A DNA stretch of 64,000 bases from Microbacterium album. GTDB lineage: Bacteria > Actinomycetota > Actinomycetes > Actinomycetales > Microbacteriaceae. Location of the stretch: NCBI RefSeq assembly GCF_014643695.1, contig NZ_BMJY01000002.1, positions 69,676 through 133,675 of the forward strand, read 5' to 3'. Position numbers and translations under genes: made by a program. A model generated the notes under the pieces. It did no database searches and was not told the origin of the DNA. It was given only the letters and a program-made list of their open reading frames with translations. Shown piece by piece: positions 25,300-33,616 of this stretch; within the stretch, counting starts at the first letter, position 1, and each line of letters begins with the position of its first letter.

Positions 25300-26991
25300 T
25301 CAGCGCCAGTCGTCCACGGACACGGTGGCGGTGTGCCGCGCGCCCATGATCTGCCAGTACCCGTTCGTCTCCCCGCCGACGACGATCACCCGGATGTTCT
25401 CGACCGGGAACATCGGCACCTCCTCGTCGGGCGCGGCGTTGAGGTTGCTCGCCATGGGCTCCTCGCCGAACGTCGCGCGGGGGTAGATGTAGTTCTGGAC
25501 GAGCTGCAGGTCCCAGTAGCGCCCGGCGGGCATGCGCGCGGTGTCGTGCAGCCACGCGATGAGGTCCTCCTTGCGCTCGAAGCCGCCGCGCTCGACGAAC
25601 TGCCGCGCCACGATCGGGTCGAGCAGCAGGACGGGCGCCGTGACGGCGTCCGTGCCGAGCAGCATGTCGCGCACGTGCTCGCGCCAGTGGTCCTTGCGCA
25701 GACCGAGGCTGAACGTCGTCGAGCGGGCTCCGTAGAAGATGCTGACGGTGCTGTCGCCGGCGTCGAAGCCGTGCTGCACGTGCAGCGGCTCCCACGGGCT
25801 GCGCTCCTCGTTCTCGGCGAACGTGAGGTTGTTGTACGTGTAGTTGTTGCCCAGCGAGCCCATGAACGTCTCGCCCGGCACGGACCCGCCCTGCAGGTTC
25901 TGCGACAGCAGCCCGTACGCGCGCCCGATGGTCGCATTGGCGTGGTTGTACGGTCCGAGCGCGCCGGTGCCCGAGTTCATGCCGATCTGCGCGCGCACCG
26001 GGCCGTTGACCACGACCATCGCCGAACCCGAGCTCGACGTGCTGCCGCGCGCGGTCTGGCCGCTCGCCGCCAGTGCGAGGATCACGGGAAGGTACTCGGG
26101 CCGGGCGCCCGCCATGACCGCGTTCACGGCGACCTTCTCGACCGTGTAGCTCCACCGCCCGCGGTTCTTGGTCGGCTCCATCGTGCCCACGACCTCGCCG
26201 GGGTCGTGGCTCGTGCCCTCGAGCATTTCGGCCACGCGGCGCTTGGTCGGCAGCACGATCGGGAGCTTGTCGGTCCAGTTCCGCTCGAGGAAGAGGTCGT
26301 GCAGCTCGTCCTGGCGCGCGGGGGCGAGGAATCGCTTCTCCTCCAGCTTGGGCGCCGGCCGGTCGGCGGCCGCCGGCGGGAGCGCGGTCGTGAGCGCCTC
26401 GACGATCCCCTGCATGACGGGGCGCTGGTTCACGGGGTCCGTGCCGTGCACGTAGGCGCGCAGCTCCTCGGGCGACTTGCCCATGACCGGCTGCGGCACG
26501 AAGACGAGGGGCGCCTGGGGCAGGCCGCCCATGCGCGTGACGGACTTGACGACGCGCTCGAACTTCTCGGTGTGCACCGCCACCGCGGGCACGCCGTACT
26601 TGGTCTCGAGCGTGATCGCGTGCGTCGACACGGCGGGCGCGCACGTGCTGCAGTGGCCGACGCCGATGATCGCGGCATCGCCGTCGTTGCGGATGCGCTC
26701 CCACAGCTCCGGGTCGTCCTTGGCGTACGTCGACGCGAGCTGGACGAGGTGCGTCGTCACCGTCGGCATGTTCTCCTCGAACCACGCCGCGACCTGCTTG
26801 AGCAGCTCGATCGAGTCGTCGAAGCGGCTGTCGACGAGATAGATCGTGCGTCCCTCCAGCGACTCGAGCCGCTCCGCGGGCGTCTTGCCCTTGACTTCGG
26901 GCGGGTAGCCCGTGGGGTCGTGGACGGTCACGACATCCTCGTCGTGCGATTCCGTCGCCGTCCTGTCTTCGACGGCCGTGGTGTCGGTCAT
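25300..26991 (-). CDS. UGSC family protein, cysteine form
   Basis: A 563-aa cytosolic protein with no signal peptide. After a polar leader (1-25) comes a Rossmann-like domain: TIYLVDSRFDDSIELLKQVAAWFEE, then the redox motif AIIGVGHCSTCAPAVSTHA (about residues 126-144). This is where UGSC-family (seleno)proteins carry U/C-G-S-C; here it is C-S-T-C. The large C-terminal half (about 235-560) holds LPIVLPTKRRVAEMLEG, ALGPYNHANATIGRAYG and an IRVIVVGGETNGYWQIM ending. Family assignment is from memory. ATG 26991 follows GAAGGAG with 8-nt spacing. The neighbouring flavoprotein suggests thiol-based reduction chemistry similar to selenoprotein-B-type reductases. The substrate is unknown. Confidence 0.6.
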   Translation of the reverse strand: MTDTTAVEDRTATESHDEDVVTVHDPTGYPPEVKGKTPAERLESLEGRTIYLVDSRFDDSIELLKQVAAWFEENMPTVTTHLVQLASTYAKDDPELWERIRNDGDAAIIGVGHCSTCAPAVSTHAITLETKYGVPAVAVHTEKFERVVKSVTRMGGLPQAPLVFVPQPVMGKSPEELRAYVHGTDPVNQRPVMQGIVEALTTALPPAAADRPAPKLEEKRFLAPARQDELHDLFLERNWTDKLPIVLPTKRRVAEMLEGTSHDPGEVVGTMEPTKNRGRWSYTVEKVAVNAVMAGARPEYLPVILALAASGQTARGSTSSSGSAMVVVNGPVRAQIGMNSGTGALGPYNHANATIGRAYGLLSQNLQGGSVPGETFMGSLGNNYTYNNLTFAENEERSPWEPLHVQHGFDAGDSTVSIFYGARSTTFSLGLRKDHWREHVRDMLLGTDAVTAPVLLLDPIVARQFVERGGFERKEDLIAWLHDTARMPAGRYWDLQLVQNYIYPRATFGEEPMASNLNAAPDEEVPMFPVENIRVIVVGGETNGYWQIMGARHTATVSVDDWR

Positions 26992-27057
26992 GGGGCCGGC
27001 TCCTTCTCGATATCGGTTGTCTGGTCTCGTGTCGGTTCGTGCGGGGTGCGGCACGCG

Positions 27058-28557
27058 TCAGGCCGCGTGCTCGGCCCGGGCATAGGTCTCGCGGAGGACC
27101 GTCTTCTGAACCTTCCCCATCACGTTGCGGGGCAGTTCGTCGACGAAGACGTACTCGCGGGGCTGCTTGTAGCGGGCGAGGCGCTCCGCGAGGTGGCGCT
27201 CGACGGCGGACTGGTCGATCGCGGCGCCCTCCTCGGGCACGATCGCCGCGACGACCTGTTCGCCGAAGTCGGGATCGGGGACTCCGAAGACCGCGCTCTC
27301 GGCGACGCCGTCGAGCGCGTCGATCGCAGTCTCGACCTCCTTGGGATACACGTTGTATCCGCCCGTGATCACGAGGTCCTTCGCGCGGCCGACGATCTGT
27401 ACGTAGCCGTCCTCGTCGATCCGTCCGAGGTCCCCCGTGATGAAGAACCCGTCCGTGGTGAACTCCGAGGCGGTCTTCTCCGGCATCTCCCAGTAGCCGC
27501 GGAAGACGTTCGGGCCCGCCACCTGGATGGACCCGACGCCGTTCTCGTCGGCGTCGGCGATCCGCACGCTGACGCCCGGGAGGGGCGGGCCGACGGTGCC
27601 GGGGCGGCGCTCGCCGTGAAGCGGATTGGAGGTGAGCATCGTGGTCTCGGTCATCCCGTAGCGCTCGAGGATGGCGTGTCCCGTGCGCTCCCGCCATTCC
27701 GTGTGCGTGGCGGTCAGGAGCGGTGCGGAGCCCGAGACGAACAGGCGCACGCCGGCGCAGCGCGCACGCAGGTCGGGCACCTCGAGGAGGCGCGTGTAGT
27801 AGGTCGGGACGCCCATCAGCACGGTGGCGCGGGGGAGAGCGTCCGCGATCGCGGCGACGTCGAACTTCGGCAGGAGGATGACCGAGGCCCGCGAGAGCAG
27901 CGACACGTTGAGCCCGACGAACAGCCCGTGCGTGTGGAAGATCGGCAGCGCGTGGACCAGCACGTCGTCCGCCGTGTACTCCCACGCAGACTTCAGCGTC
28001 TGCGCGTTCGCGAGCAGGTTTCCGTGCGTGAGCATGGCGCCCTTCGAGCGCCCCGTGGTGCCCGACGTGTACAGGATGGCCGCCAGGTCGTCGCTCTCGC
28101 GCGCCGCGATGTCGTGCTCGGCCGGTCGCGGGTCGGCGTCGCGGTCCAGGCTGCCGGAGCCGTCCTCGCTGAGCGTCGCGACGCGCGCCGACAGCGGGCC
28201 GCAGACGAGGGCGAGCTCCTCTTCGCGCGCGGGATCGGTCACGACGAGGCTCGGGCGCGCATCCCGCACGAAGTACTCCAGCTCGGCGCGGGTGTACGCC
28301 GGGTTGATCGGCACGTACACCGCTCCCACCCGCAGCGTCGCGAGGTAGAGCGCGACGGCGCGCAGGCTCTTCTGCGTCAGGGCGATCAGCCGGTCCCCCG
28401 GAGCGACGCCCGCCGCGGCCAGCGCACCGGCGTAGCGGGCGGAGAGGTCGGCGAGCTCGCCGTAGCCGACGACGCCGCCTCCGGGCAGGTGGATCGCCGT
28501 CCGCTCGCGGTCCTCGGGCAGCAGATGGGAGACGAGGTTGGTCCCGTGATGGCTCAT
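27058..28557 (-). CDS. matB: malonyl-CoA synthetase-like AMP ligase
   Basis: A 499-aa ANL-superfamily acyl-CoA ligase: acid + ATP + CoA to acyl-CoA. The P-loop is ILYTSGTTGRSKGAMLTHGNL (about 160-180), followed by LPIFHTHGLFVGLN, ERYGMTETTMLTSNPL, TDGFFITGDLGRIDEDGYVQIVGRAKDLVITGGYNVYPKEVE and the C-terminal catalytic LPRNVMGKVQK. The ERYGMTET/HTHGLF pattern and the adjacent malonyl-CoA decarboxylase point to MatB acting on malonate or methylmalonate. ATG 28557 overlaps the decarboxylase stop as ATGA. Confidence 0.85.
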   Translation of the reverse strand: MSHHGTNLVSHLLPEDRERTAIHLPGGGVVGYGELADLSARYAGALAAAGVAPGDRLIALTQKSLRAVALYLATLRVGAVYVPINPAYTRAELEYFVRDARPSLVVTDPAREEELALVCGPLSARVATLSEDGSGSLDRDADPRPAEHDIAARESDDLAAILYTSGTTGRSKGAMLTHGNLLANAQTLKSAWEYTADDVLVHALPIFHTHGLFVGLNVSLLSRASVILLPKFDVAAIADALPRATVLMGVPTYYTRLLEVPDLRARCAGVRLFVSGSAPLLTATHTEWRERTGHAILERYGMTETTMLTSNPLHGERRPGTVGPPLPGVSVRIADADENGVGSIQVAGPNVFRGYWEMPEKTASEFTTDGFFITGDLGRIDEDGYVQIVGRAKDLVITGGYNVYPKEVETAIDALDGVAESAVFGVPDPDFGEQVVAAIVPEEGAAIDQSAVERHLAERLARYKQPREYVFVDELPRNVMGKVQKTVLRETYARAEHAA

Positions 28558-29510
28558 GTGGGCCGCCTTTCGTATTCGTAGCACGCCATGGCGCCGTACG
28601 ACCGCTCCAGGCCGGCCGGCGAGGTGTCGGCGTCGAGCTGCACTCGCGTCAGCCGCGCGCCGTTGCCGAGGTGGAAGCGCGCGACGGGATCGAGGGGACG
28701 GCCGTCGTGCGGCCGGACGGACGACAGGTAGAGCTCCACGGCGCGCCGCAGCGCCTCACGGTGCGCGCTCCCCGCGTCGCCGCGTTCGAGCGAGTCGCGC
28801 AGGTCCCGCAGCTCGGGCCGTGCCGCGCCGGTCGCGTCCGCCAGCCAGCGCCGGAATCCGGGGATGGGCGAGAGCGTCGCGAAGGAGCTCAGGCCGGGGA
28901 ACTCCTCGGCCAGCTCGCTGAGAGCCCGTTTGATGAGGGGCCCGCCGGACGGGATGCCGCGCAGTCCGTCCTCCGCCGCGGAGATGGAGTAGAACACGGC
29001 CGCGGTGGCGCTCTCGGGCGGCAACGGCGTGCGCTCGGGGGCGAGGATCTCGGCGATCGTGTCCGGCGGGGCCGCCATGAGGGCGATCTGCACGAAGGCG
29101 ACGGGTCGCTCGGGCAGCCGCGGGTGGAACAGCCCGTAGCAGCGCCGGTCGGACGGGATGAGCCGCTGCAGCAGCTCGTCACGGTCGGCCACGGGATGCA
29201 CCGCCTCGTGCCGTACGAGATGATCCAGCAGGGCCGGGGGCGCTGCGGCGTCGATGCGGACCAGCTGGAGCCCCGCCGGGGCGAAGAGCGCGGCGAGCAC
29301 GGGGTGCAGCTCGCGTTCCAGCTCCTGCGCCTGCGCGTCGCGTCGCGCGGCCACGATCGCGTCACGGCGCATCCGCAGCAGCGTCGCGAGGCCGTCCGCC
29401 GACCCCGCCAGCGCGCGCAGCCGCTCCCGGATCGTCCCGCTTGAGGGCGCGCCAGGGGCTGCGACCACAGGGTCGGTCAGCCCGCCGCCGGCGGGAAGAG
29501 GATCTCGCAT
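28554..29510 (-). CDS. matA: malonyl-CoA decarboxylase
   Basis: A 318-aa MCD-family enzyme: malonyl-CoA to acetyl-CoA + CO2. An N-terminal helical part (residues 25-95) precedes the catalytic domain with RPVAFVQIALM, AVFYSISAAEDGLRGIPSGGPLIKRALSELAEEFPGLSSFATLSPIPGFRRWL (about 160-210), DPVARFHLGNGARLTRVQL (conserved HLGNGA) and a C-terminal YEYERR. It is shorter than many MCDs (about 400-460 aa), mainly at the N-terminus. ATG 29510 has AAAGGA seven bases upstream. It is the first gene of the mat operon. Confidence 0.85.
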   Translation of the reverse strand: MRDPLPAGGGLTDPVVAAPGAPSSGTIRERLRALAGSADGLATLLRMRRDAIVAARRDAQAQELERELHPVLAALFAPAGLQLVRIDAAAPPALLDHLVRHEAVHPVADRDELLQRLIPSDRRCYGLFHPRLPERPVAFVQIALMAAPPDTIAEILAPERTPLPPESATAAVFYSISAAEDGLRGIPSGGPLIKRALSELAEEFPGLSSFATLSPIPGFRRWLADATGAARPELRDLRDSLERGDAGSAHREALRRAVELYLSSVRPHDGRPLDPVARFHLGNGARLTRVQLDADTSPAGLERSYGAMACYEYERRPT

Positions 29511-29533
29511 CTTCGCGTCCTTTCCTGCCGATA

Positions 29534-29563
29534 TGTATAGCAGTCAGCGCAACTTGTATGCAA
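29534..29563 (-). promoter_or_regulatory. matA promoter and MatR-like operator
   Basis: On the minus strand TTGCAT (29563-29558) and TATACA (29539-29534) lie 18 bp apart. The -35 is inside the near-palindrome TTGTATGCAA (29554-29563). Rhizobial MatR sites, as I recall, contain TTGTATAC, so this is the likely MatR-type operator. It lies between the divergent mat operon and the transporter genes and could control both. Confidence 0.6.
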
Positions 29564-29663
29564 TGCTGGCTCTGCTGCACACGGAAGTGCAGTCGAGGCC
29601 GGGCGGCCGACCCGTAAGCGACGCCGCTCAGTCCCGGAGAACACCTGAGAGAGGCTGACGAAG

Positions 29664-30812
29664 ATGTCACCAATCACGCGCAAGATGACCCCGCTCACGC
29701 GCGGCCTCAGCGGCCTCGCCGTGGGCGTCGCCGCGGTCGTGGCCCTCGCGGGCTGCGGCGTGACCAACCAGCCGGCAACTGCCGGGAACGCCGGCGGAAC
29801 CGACAGCGACACGCCGTTCTACCAGGGCAAGACCGTGACGCTCATCGTCCCCTTCGACGCGGGCGGCGCTTCCGATACCTTCAGCCGCATGTTCGCGGGG
29901 TACCTCGCCAAGTACCTCGAGGGCGAGCCGAGGATCGTCGTGGAGAACGTGCCCGGCGGCGGCCAGAAGGAGGGGCTGAACCGCTTCGCGCGCAGCGATC
30001 ACGCGAGCGGCCTGAGCCTCGCGATGGGCTCGGGCGGCATCCTCGCGTCGACGCTGTTCGACAAGGAGGGGGTGCAGTTCGATCCCGACGAGTTCGAGAC
30101 GCTCGTGGCGTTCGGCGGCGGCATGACGATCTTCGGCAGCACGGCCGCCGGCATCGAGTCGCTCGAAGACCTGCAGGACCCCGACCGCTCGTTCTTCTAC
30201 GGCGGCATGGAGCTGAACGCGTCCGAGTCGGTGCGCGTCTTCGCGCTCGACCAGATGGGCATCCCGGACTTCCGCCCGCTCATGGGATACGACGGCGGCG
30301 GCTCCATCACCACGGCCGTGATGCGCGGCGAGCTGACGGCCGGCAACACCACGGCGTCGCACTACCTCAACAACGTGGTGCCGCTCGAGGAGGACGGCGA
30401 CATCACGCCCCTCATGACGCAGGGCTACGTGATCGACGGCGAGGTCACGCGCGACCCGGCCACGCCCGACCTGCCGACGATGCCCGAGGCGTACGAGATC
30501 CTCACGGGTGAGAAGGCCGAGGGCATCGGCTGGGACGTCTACCGGGCCATCACGACGGCTCAGACCAACCTGCTGCGCAACTACTGGATCCACCAGGACG
30601 CGCCCGAGGAGGCGCGGGCGGCGCTCCACGCGGCCGTCGCGCAGGTCGTCGAGGACCCGGACTTCATCGAGGAGGCCACCGCGCTGCTGGGCGAAGAGCC
30701 GCCCGTCCAGCTCGGCGACGACGCCGCAGCCTCGCTCGTCGCGGCGCGCAACCTCACCGACGAGCAGGTCACCTGGGTCGAGGACTTCATCGCCGAGGTG
30801 AACTCCCGATGA
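29664..30812 (+). CDS. tctC: tripartite tricarboxylate transporter binding protein TctC
   Basis: A 382-aa Bug-family lipoprotein with lipobox LAGC (Cys31). The Bug signature GKTVTLIVPFDAGGASDTFSRMFAGYLAKYLEG follows, then IVVENVPGGGQKEGLNRFAR. Proteins of this family capture carboxylates by closing around the carboxyl group. The gene is divergent from the mat operon and followed by the two membrane subunits. The ligand is likely malonate or a related diacid (context inference). It is slightly longer than typical (about 320 aa). Confidence 0.88.
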   Translation: MSPITRKMTPLTRGLSGLAVGVAAVVALAGCGVTNQPATAGNAGGTDSDTPFYQGKTVTLIVPFDAGGASDTFSRMFAGYLAKYLEGEPRIVVENVPGGGQKEGLNRFARSDHASGLSLAMGSGGILASTLFDKEGVQFDPDEFETLVAFGGGMTIFGSTAAGIESLEDLQDPDRSFFYGGMELNASESVRVFALDQMGIPDFRPLMGYDGGGSITTAVMRGELTAGNTTASHYLNNVVPLEEDGDITPLMTQGYVIDGEVTRDPATPDLPTMPEAYEILTGEKAEGIGWDVYRAITTAQTNLLRNYWIHQDAPEEARAALHAAVAQVVEDPDFIEEATALLGEEPPVQLGDDAAASLVAARNLTDEQVTWVEDFIAEVNSR

Positions 30813-30872
30813 CCCCCAGCCCCTTCCCGCCTGCGCTCCGGCGCGGGGACACGATGAGGAGGTGACGCCGAC

Positions 30873-32402
30873 GTGTTCGACTCGGCGCTGCAAGCGCTCC
30901 AGATGATCTTGAGCCCGGACCACCTGCTGTGGCTCCTCGTGGGCGTGGCCATCGGCCTCGTGCTCGGGCTCATCCCGGGCCTCGGGGGGATCACGGGCAT
31001 GGCCGTGCTCCTCCCGCTGATCGTGGGGATGAACCCCGCGAGCGGCATCGGCATGCTCATCGGGCTCAACGCGGCCACGACGATCGGTGACACCTTCCCG
31101 TCCGTCCTCATGGGCGTCCCCGGCACCGCCGCCTCACAGGCGACGGTGATGGACGGATACCCCATGGCGCGGAAGGGGCTGGCCAACGTCGCGCTCGGCG
31201 CGGCGTTCACGTCCAACATGATCGGCGGGATCCTCGGCGCCCTCGCGCTGTTCCTGCTGATCCCGCTGGCCCGGCCCATCATCGTCGGCATCGGCTCGCC
31301 ACAGCTGTTCATGCTGGCGATGCTGGGGCTCAGCATGGTGGTCGTGATATCCCGGGGCTCGATGGCGCCCGCGCTGCTCTCGGCCTGCATCGGCATGATG
31401 CTCGCGACGATCGGCAGCGCGAACATGACCGGCGAATACCGCTTCGTGGGCGAGATCCTCTACCTGTTCGACGGGATCGACCTCGCGATCCTCGCGATCG
31501 GCCTGTTCGCGATCCCGTCGATCCTCTCCCTGCTCGTGCAGGGGAAGGCGGTCGCCCGCGCCATGCCGCACAGCCGTGGTGGCGTGCTGCGCGGTGCGCG
31601 CGAGGCGCTGCGCCACAAGCGCGTCATCGCGGGCAACTCGCTCCTCGGGACGGTGCTCGGCATCATCCCGGGCATCGGCGGCAGCGTCATCGACTGGCTC
31701 GCGTACGGCGCCACCAAGCGCATGGTCCGCAAGGACCGCGACCAGTTCGGCAAGGGCGACATCCGCGGCGTCATCGCGCCCGAAGCGGCGAACAACGCCA
31801 AGGACGGCGGCGTGCTGGTCCCGACCCTGCTGTTCAGCATCCCCGGGAGCGCGACGTCCGCCATCCTCCTCGGCGGGCTCGCCACCATGGGAGTGGCGAC
31901 GGGTCCGTCGATCCTGCGGCCGGAGAACATCTACCTGATCTTCGTGTTCATCTGGGCGCTGGCGCTGGCCAACGCGCTCGGCGCCATCGCGAGCGCCGGG
32001 CTCGCCCGGCCGCTCAGCCGGCTGAGCCTGCTGAAGCCGTACTCGTACGGGCCGTACCTGATCGTGGTGATGCTCATCGCCGCGTACCAGTCGGGCGTGC
32101 ACTGGGGCGACATCGTGCTGGTCGTCCTGATCGCCCTGCTGTCGTGGGGCATGCAGGCGATCAAGTGGCCGCGTCCGCCGCTCATCATCGGCTTCGTGCT
32201 GGGGAAGGGCGCCGAGGACTACCTCTGGATCTCCGTGAACCGGTACGACCTGACGTGGCTCACCCAGCCGTCGACGATCATCATCGGCGTGCTCATCGTG
32301 GCGACGCTCGCCGCCGGCCTGACGGACCTGCCGGGGCGCCTCGCGCGCAAGGCCGCTGCGCGCGCACGCCGGAACCCGAAGGAGGTGCACCACGATGCTT
32401 AA
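30873..32402 (+). CDS. tctA: tripartite tricarboxylate transporter large subunit TctA
   Basis: A 509-aa membrane protein with about 12 hydrophobic segments. It has the TctA signatures GLVLGLIPGLGGITGMAVLLPL (near residue 28), NAATTIGDTFPSVLMGVPGTAASQATVMDGYPMARKG and TVLGIIPGIGGSVIDWLAYG, the two inverted PGxGG loops that form the transport site. GTG 30873 follows GAGGAGG. Here the gene order is C-A-B rather than the more usual C-B-A. Confidence 0.92.
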   Translation: MFDSALQALQMILSPDHLLWLLVGVAIGLVLGLIPGLGGITGMAVLLPLIVGMNPASGIGMLIGLNAATTIGDTFPSVLMGVPGTAASQATVMDGYPMARKGLANVALGAAFTSNMIGGILGALALFLLIPLARPIIVGIGSPQLFMLAMLGLSMVVVISRGSMAPALLSACIGMMLATIGSANMTGEYRFVGEILYLFDGIDLAILAIGLFAIPSILSLLVQGKAVARAMPHSRGGVLRGAREALRHKRVIAGNSLLGTVLGIIPGIGGSVIDWLAYGATKRMVRKDRDQFGKGDIRGVIAPEAANNAKDGGVLVPTLLFSIPGSATSAILLGGLATMGVATGPSILRPENIYLIFVFIWALALANALGAIASAGLARPLSRLSLLKPYSYGPYLIVVMLIAAYQSGVHWGDIVLVVLIALLSWGMQAIKWPRPPLIIGFVLGKGAEDYLWISVNRYDLTWLTQPSTIIIGVLIVATLAAGLTDLPGRLARKAAARARRNPKEVHHDA

Positions 32403-32907
32403 TCTCGGTGTCGTCCGCATCGTCGCCACGACCGCGGTCCTCGCGGTGTTCGTGGCGGCCGCGGTCACGTCCATCGGGTCCGCCGGCCGGCCGACCTTCT
32501 GGTTCCCCGCGTTCGTCGCGGTGGCCGGCACGATCGCGGCCGCGTACAGCCTGCTGACGGACCTGCTGAACGTGCGCCGGGGGCGCTCCGTGCTGGAGGG
32601 GGAGGTGAGCGACCTCGGCGCCTCCGTCTCGGACGGCGAGGACGAGGAGGACGGGACGGGCCGCTCGGAGACGCCCAAGCGGGTGCTGATCTGGGCGCTC
32701 TGGCTCGTCGCTCTGCCGGCCCTGGCGCTCGTGATCCCCTTCTTCTACGCGTCCCTCGTCTGGCTCGTGGCGGTGATGCGGGTGACGGCGCGGCGCAGCT
32801 GGCTGTCCGTGGCGATCTCGGTGGGCGCGTTCGGCATCGTGCTCAACGTGCTCGTGGTGCTGCTCGAGATCCGCATGCCGCCGGCGCTGCTGACGGGGTG
32901 GGGGTGA
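32395..32907 (+). CDS. tctB: tripartite tricarboxylate transporter small subunit TctB
   Basis: A 170-aa membrane protein with four hydrophobic segments (about 8-28, 36-56, 97-120, 133-160) and a charged acidic loop at 65-95 (GEVSDLGASVSDGEDEEDGTG). Such small subunits are poorly conserved; size, topology and an 8-nt overlap with tctA identify it. It is probably needed for TctA stability or coupling. Confidence 0.8.
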   Translation: MLNLGVVRIVATTAVLAVFVAAAVTSIGSAGRPTFWFPAFVAVAGTIAAAYSLLTDLLNVRRGRSVLEGEVSDLGASVSDGEDEEDGTGRSETPKRVLIWALWLVALPALALVIPFFYASLVWLVAVMRVTARRSWLSVAISVGAFGIVLNVLVVLLEIRMPPALLTGWG

Positions 32908-32925
32908 GCTGAACGCGGGGGCGCG

Positions 32926-33600
32926 TCAGCCGCACGCGAGGCGGTCGTGAACGGCCTGCAGCCCCTCGATCTCCCGCTGTTGGGCCTCGGCCATACCGGA
33001 AGCGACCTGCGTCACGCGCGGGTCGCTTCCGAGTTCCTGCACGGCGCGGACCATCTCGATGGCGCCCGTGTGGTGGCGGATCATCAGCTCGGTGAACAGG
33101 CAGTCCTGCTCGGTGCCGGTGGCCTCGCGCAGCGCGGTCAACTCCGCGGGACTGGCCATGCCCATCGCCTCGCGCAGCTCCTCGTCGGTCAGCTGCTCCC
33201 CGTCGGCGGGGGCGCCGTGGTCGTGGTCGCTGCCGGACATCCACGCCATCAGCGGCTGATCGCTCGCCTGCGGTACCCCCCAGTGCACGAGCCACCCGTA
33301 CATCTCGCCGGCCTGCGCTGACTGGGCCGTCGCGATGTCGTACGCGATGGCGCGCAGCTCGTCGTCGTCGGTGTCGCGGTACTCGATCATGGCCATCTCG
33401 ACGGCCTGCGCGTGATGCAGCTGCATGTCGCGCGCGAACCCCATGTCGGCGGCGTTCGGGGCGCCGGGCCCGACCGCACCGAACATCGAGAAGCGGCCGG
33501 CGGCGAACGCCGCCCCCGCGATGAGCAGGGTCGCCACGACGAACACCGCCCAGGGGCGCCGCGCGCGGCCCTCTGCAGGGACCGCCGCATCCTGGCTCAT
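32926..33600 (-). CDS. DUF305 domain protein
   Basis: A 224-aa protein with one N-terminal membrane anchor (residues 16-38) and an extracytoplasmic helical DUF305 domain. Two His-rich helices, ADMGFARDMQLHHAQAVEMAMI and CLFTELMIRHHTGAIEMVRAV, repeat the HH-x-x-A(I/V)EM motif typical of this ferritin-like family and may bind metal (copper is often suggested). A DHDHG stretch lies between them. It forms an operon with the DUF3105 gene upstream; such pairs are common in actinobacteria. Confidence 0.9.
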   Translation of the reverse strand: MSQDAAVPAEGRARRPWAVFVVATLLIAGAAFAAGRFSMFGAVGPGAPNAADMGFARDMQLHHAQAVEMAMIEYRDTDDDELRAIAYDIATAQSAQAGEMYGWLVHWGVPQASDQPLMAWMSGSDHDHGAPADGEQLTDEELREAMGMASPAELTALREATGTEQDCLFTELMIRHHTGAIEMVRAVQELGSDPRVTQVASGMAEAQQREIEGLQAVHDRLACG

Positions 33601-33616
33601 TCAGTACCCCCTCGGC

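Noticed and set aside
25300..26991. Selenocysteine recoding in the UGSC-family gene
   Set aside because: The motif is encoded by ordinary Cys codons (HCSTC) with no in-frame TGA, so no SECIS or Sec machinery is needed.
23986..28581. A 1531-codon plus-strand open frame
   Set aside because: It is antisense to five well-supported genes (GntR, TrxR-like, UGSC, matB, matA), has Arg/Asp/His-biased low-complexity protein and no domain; it results from GC codon bias.
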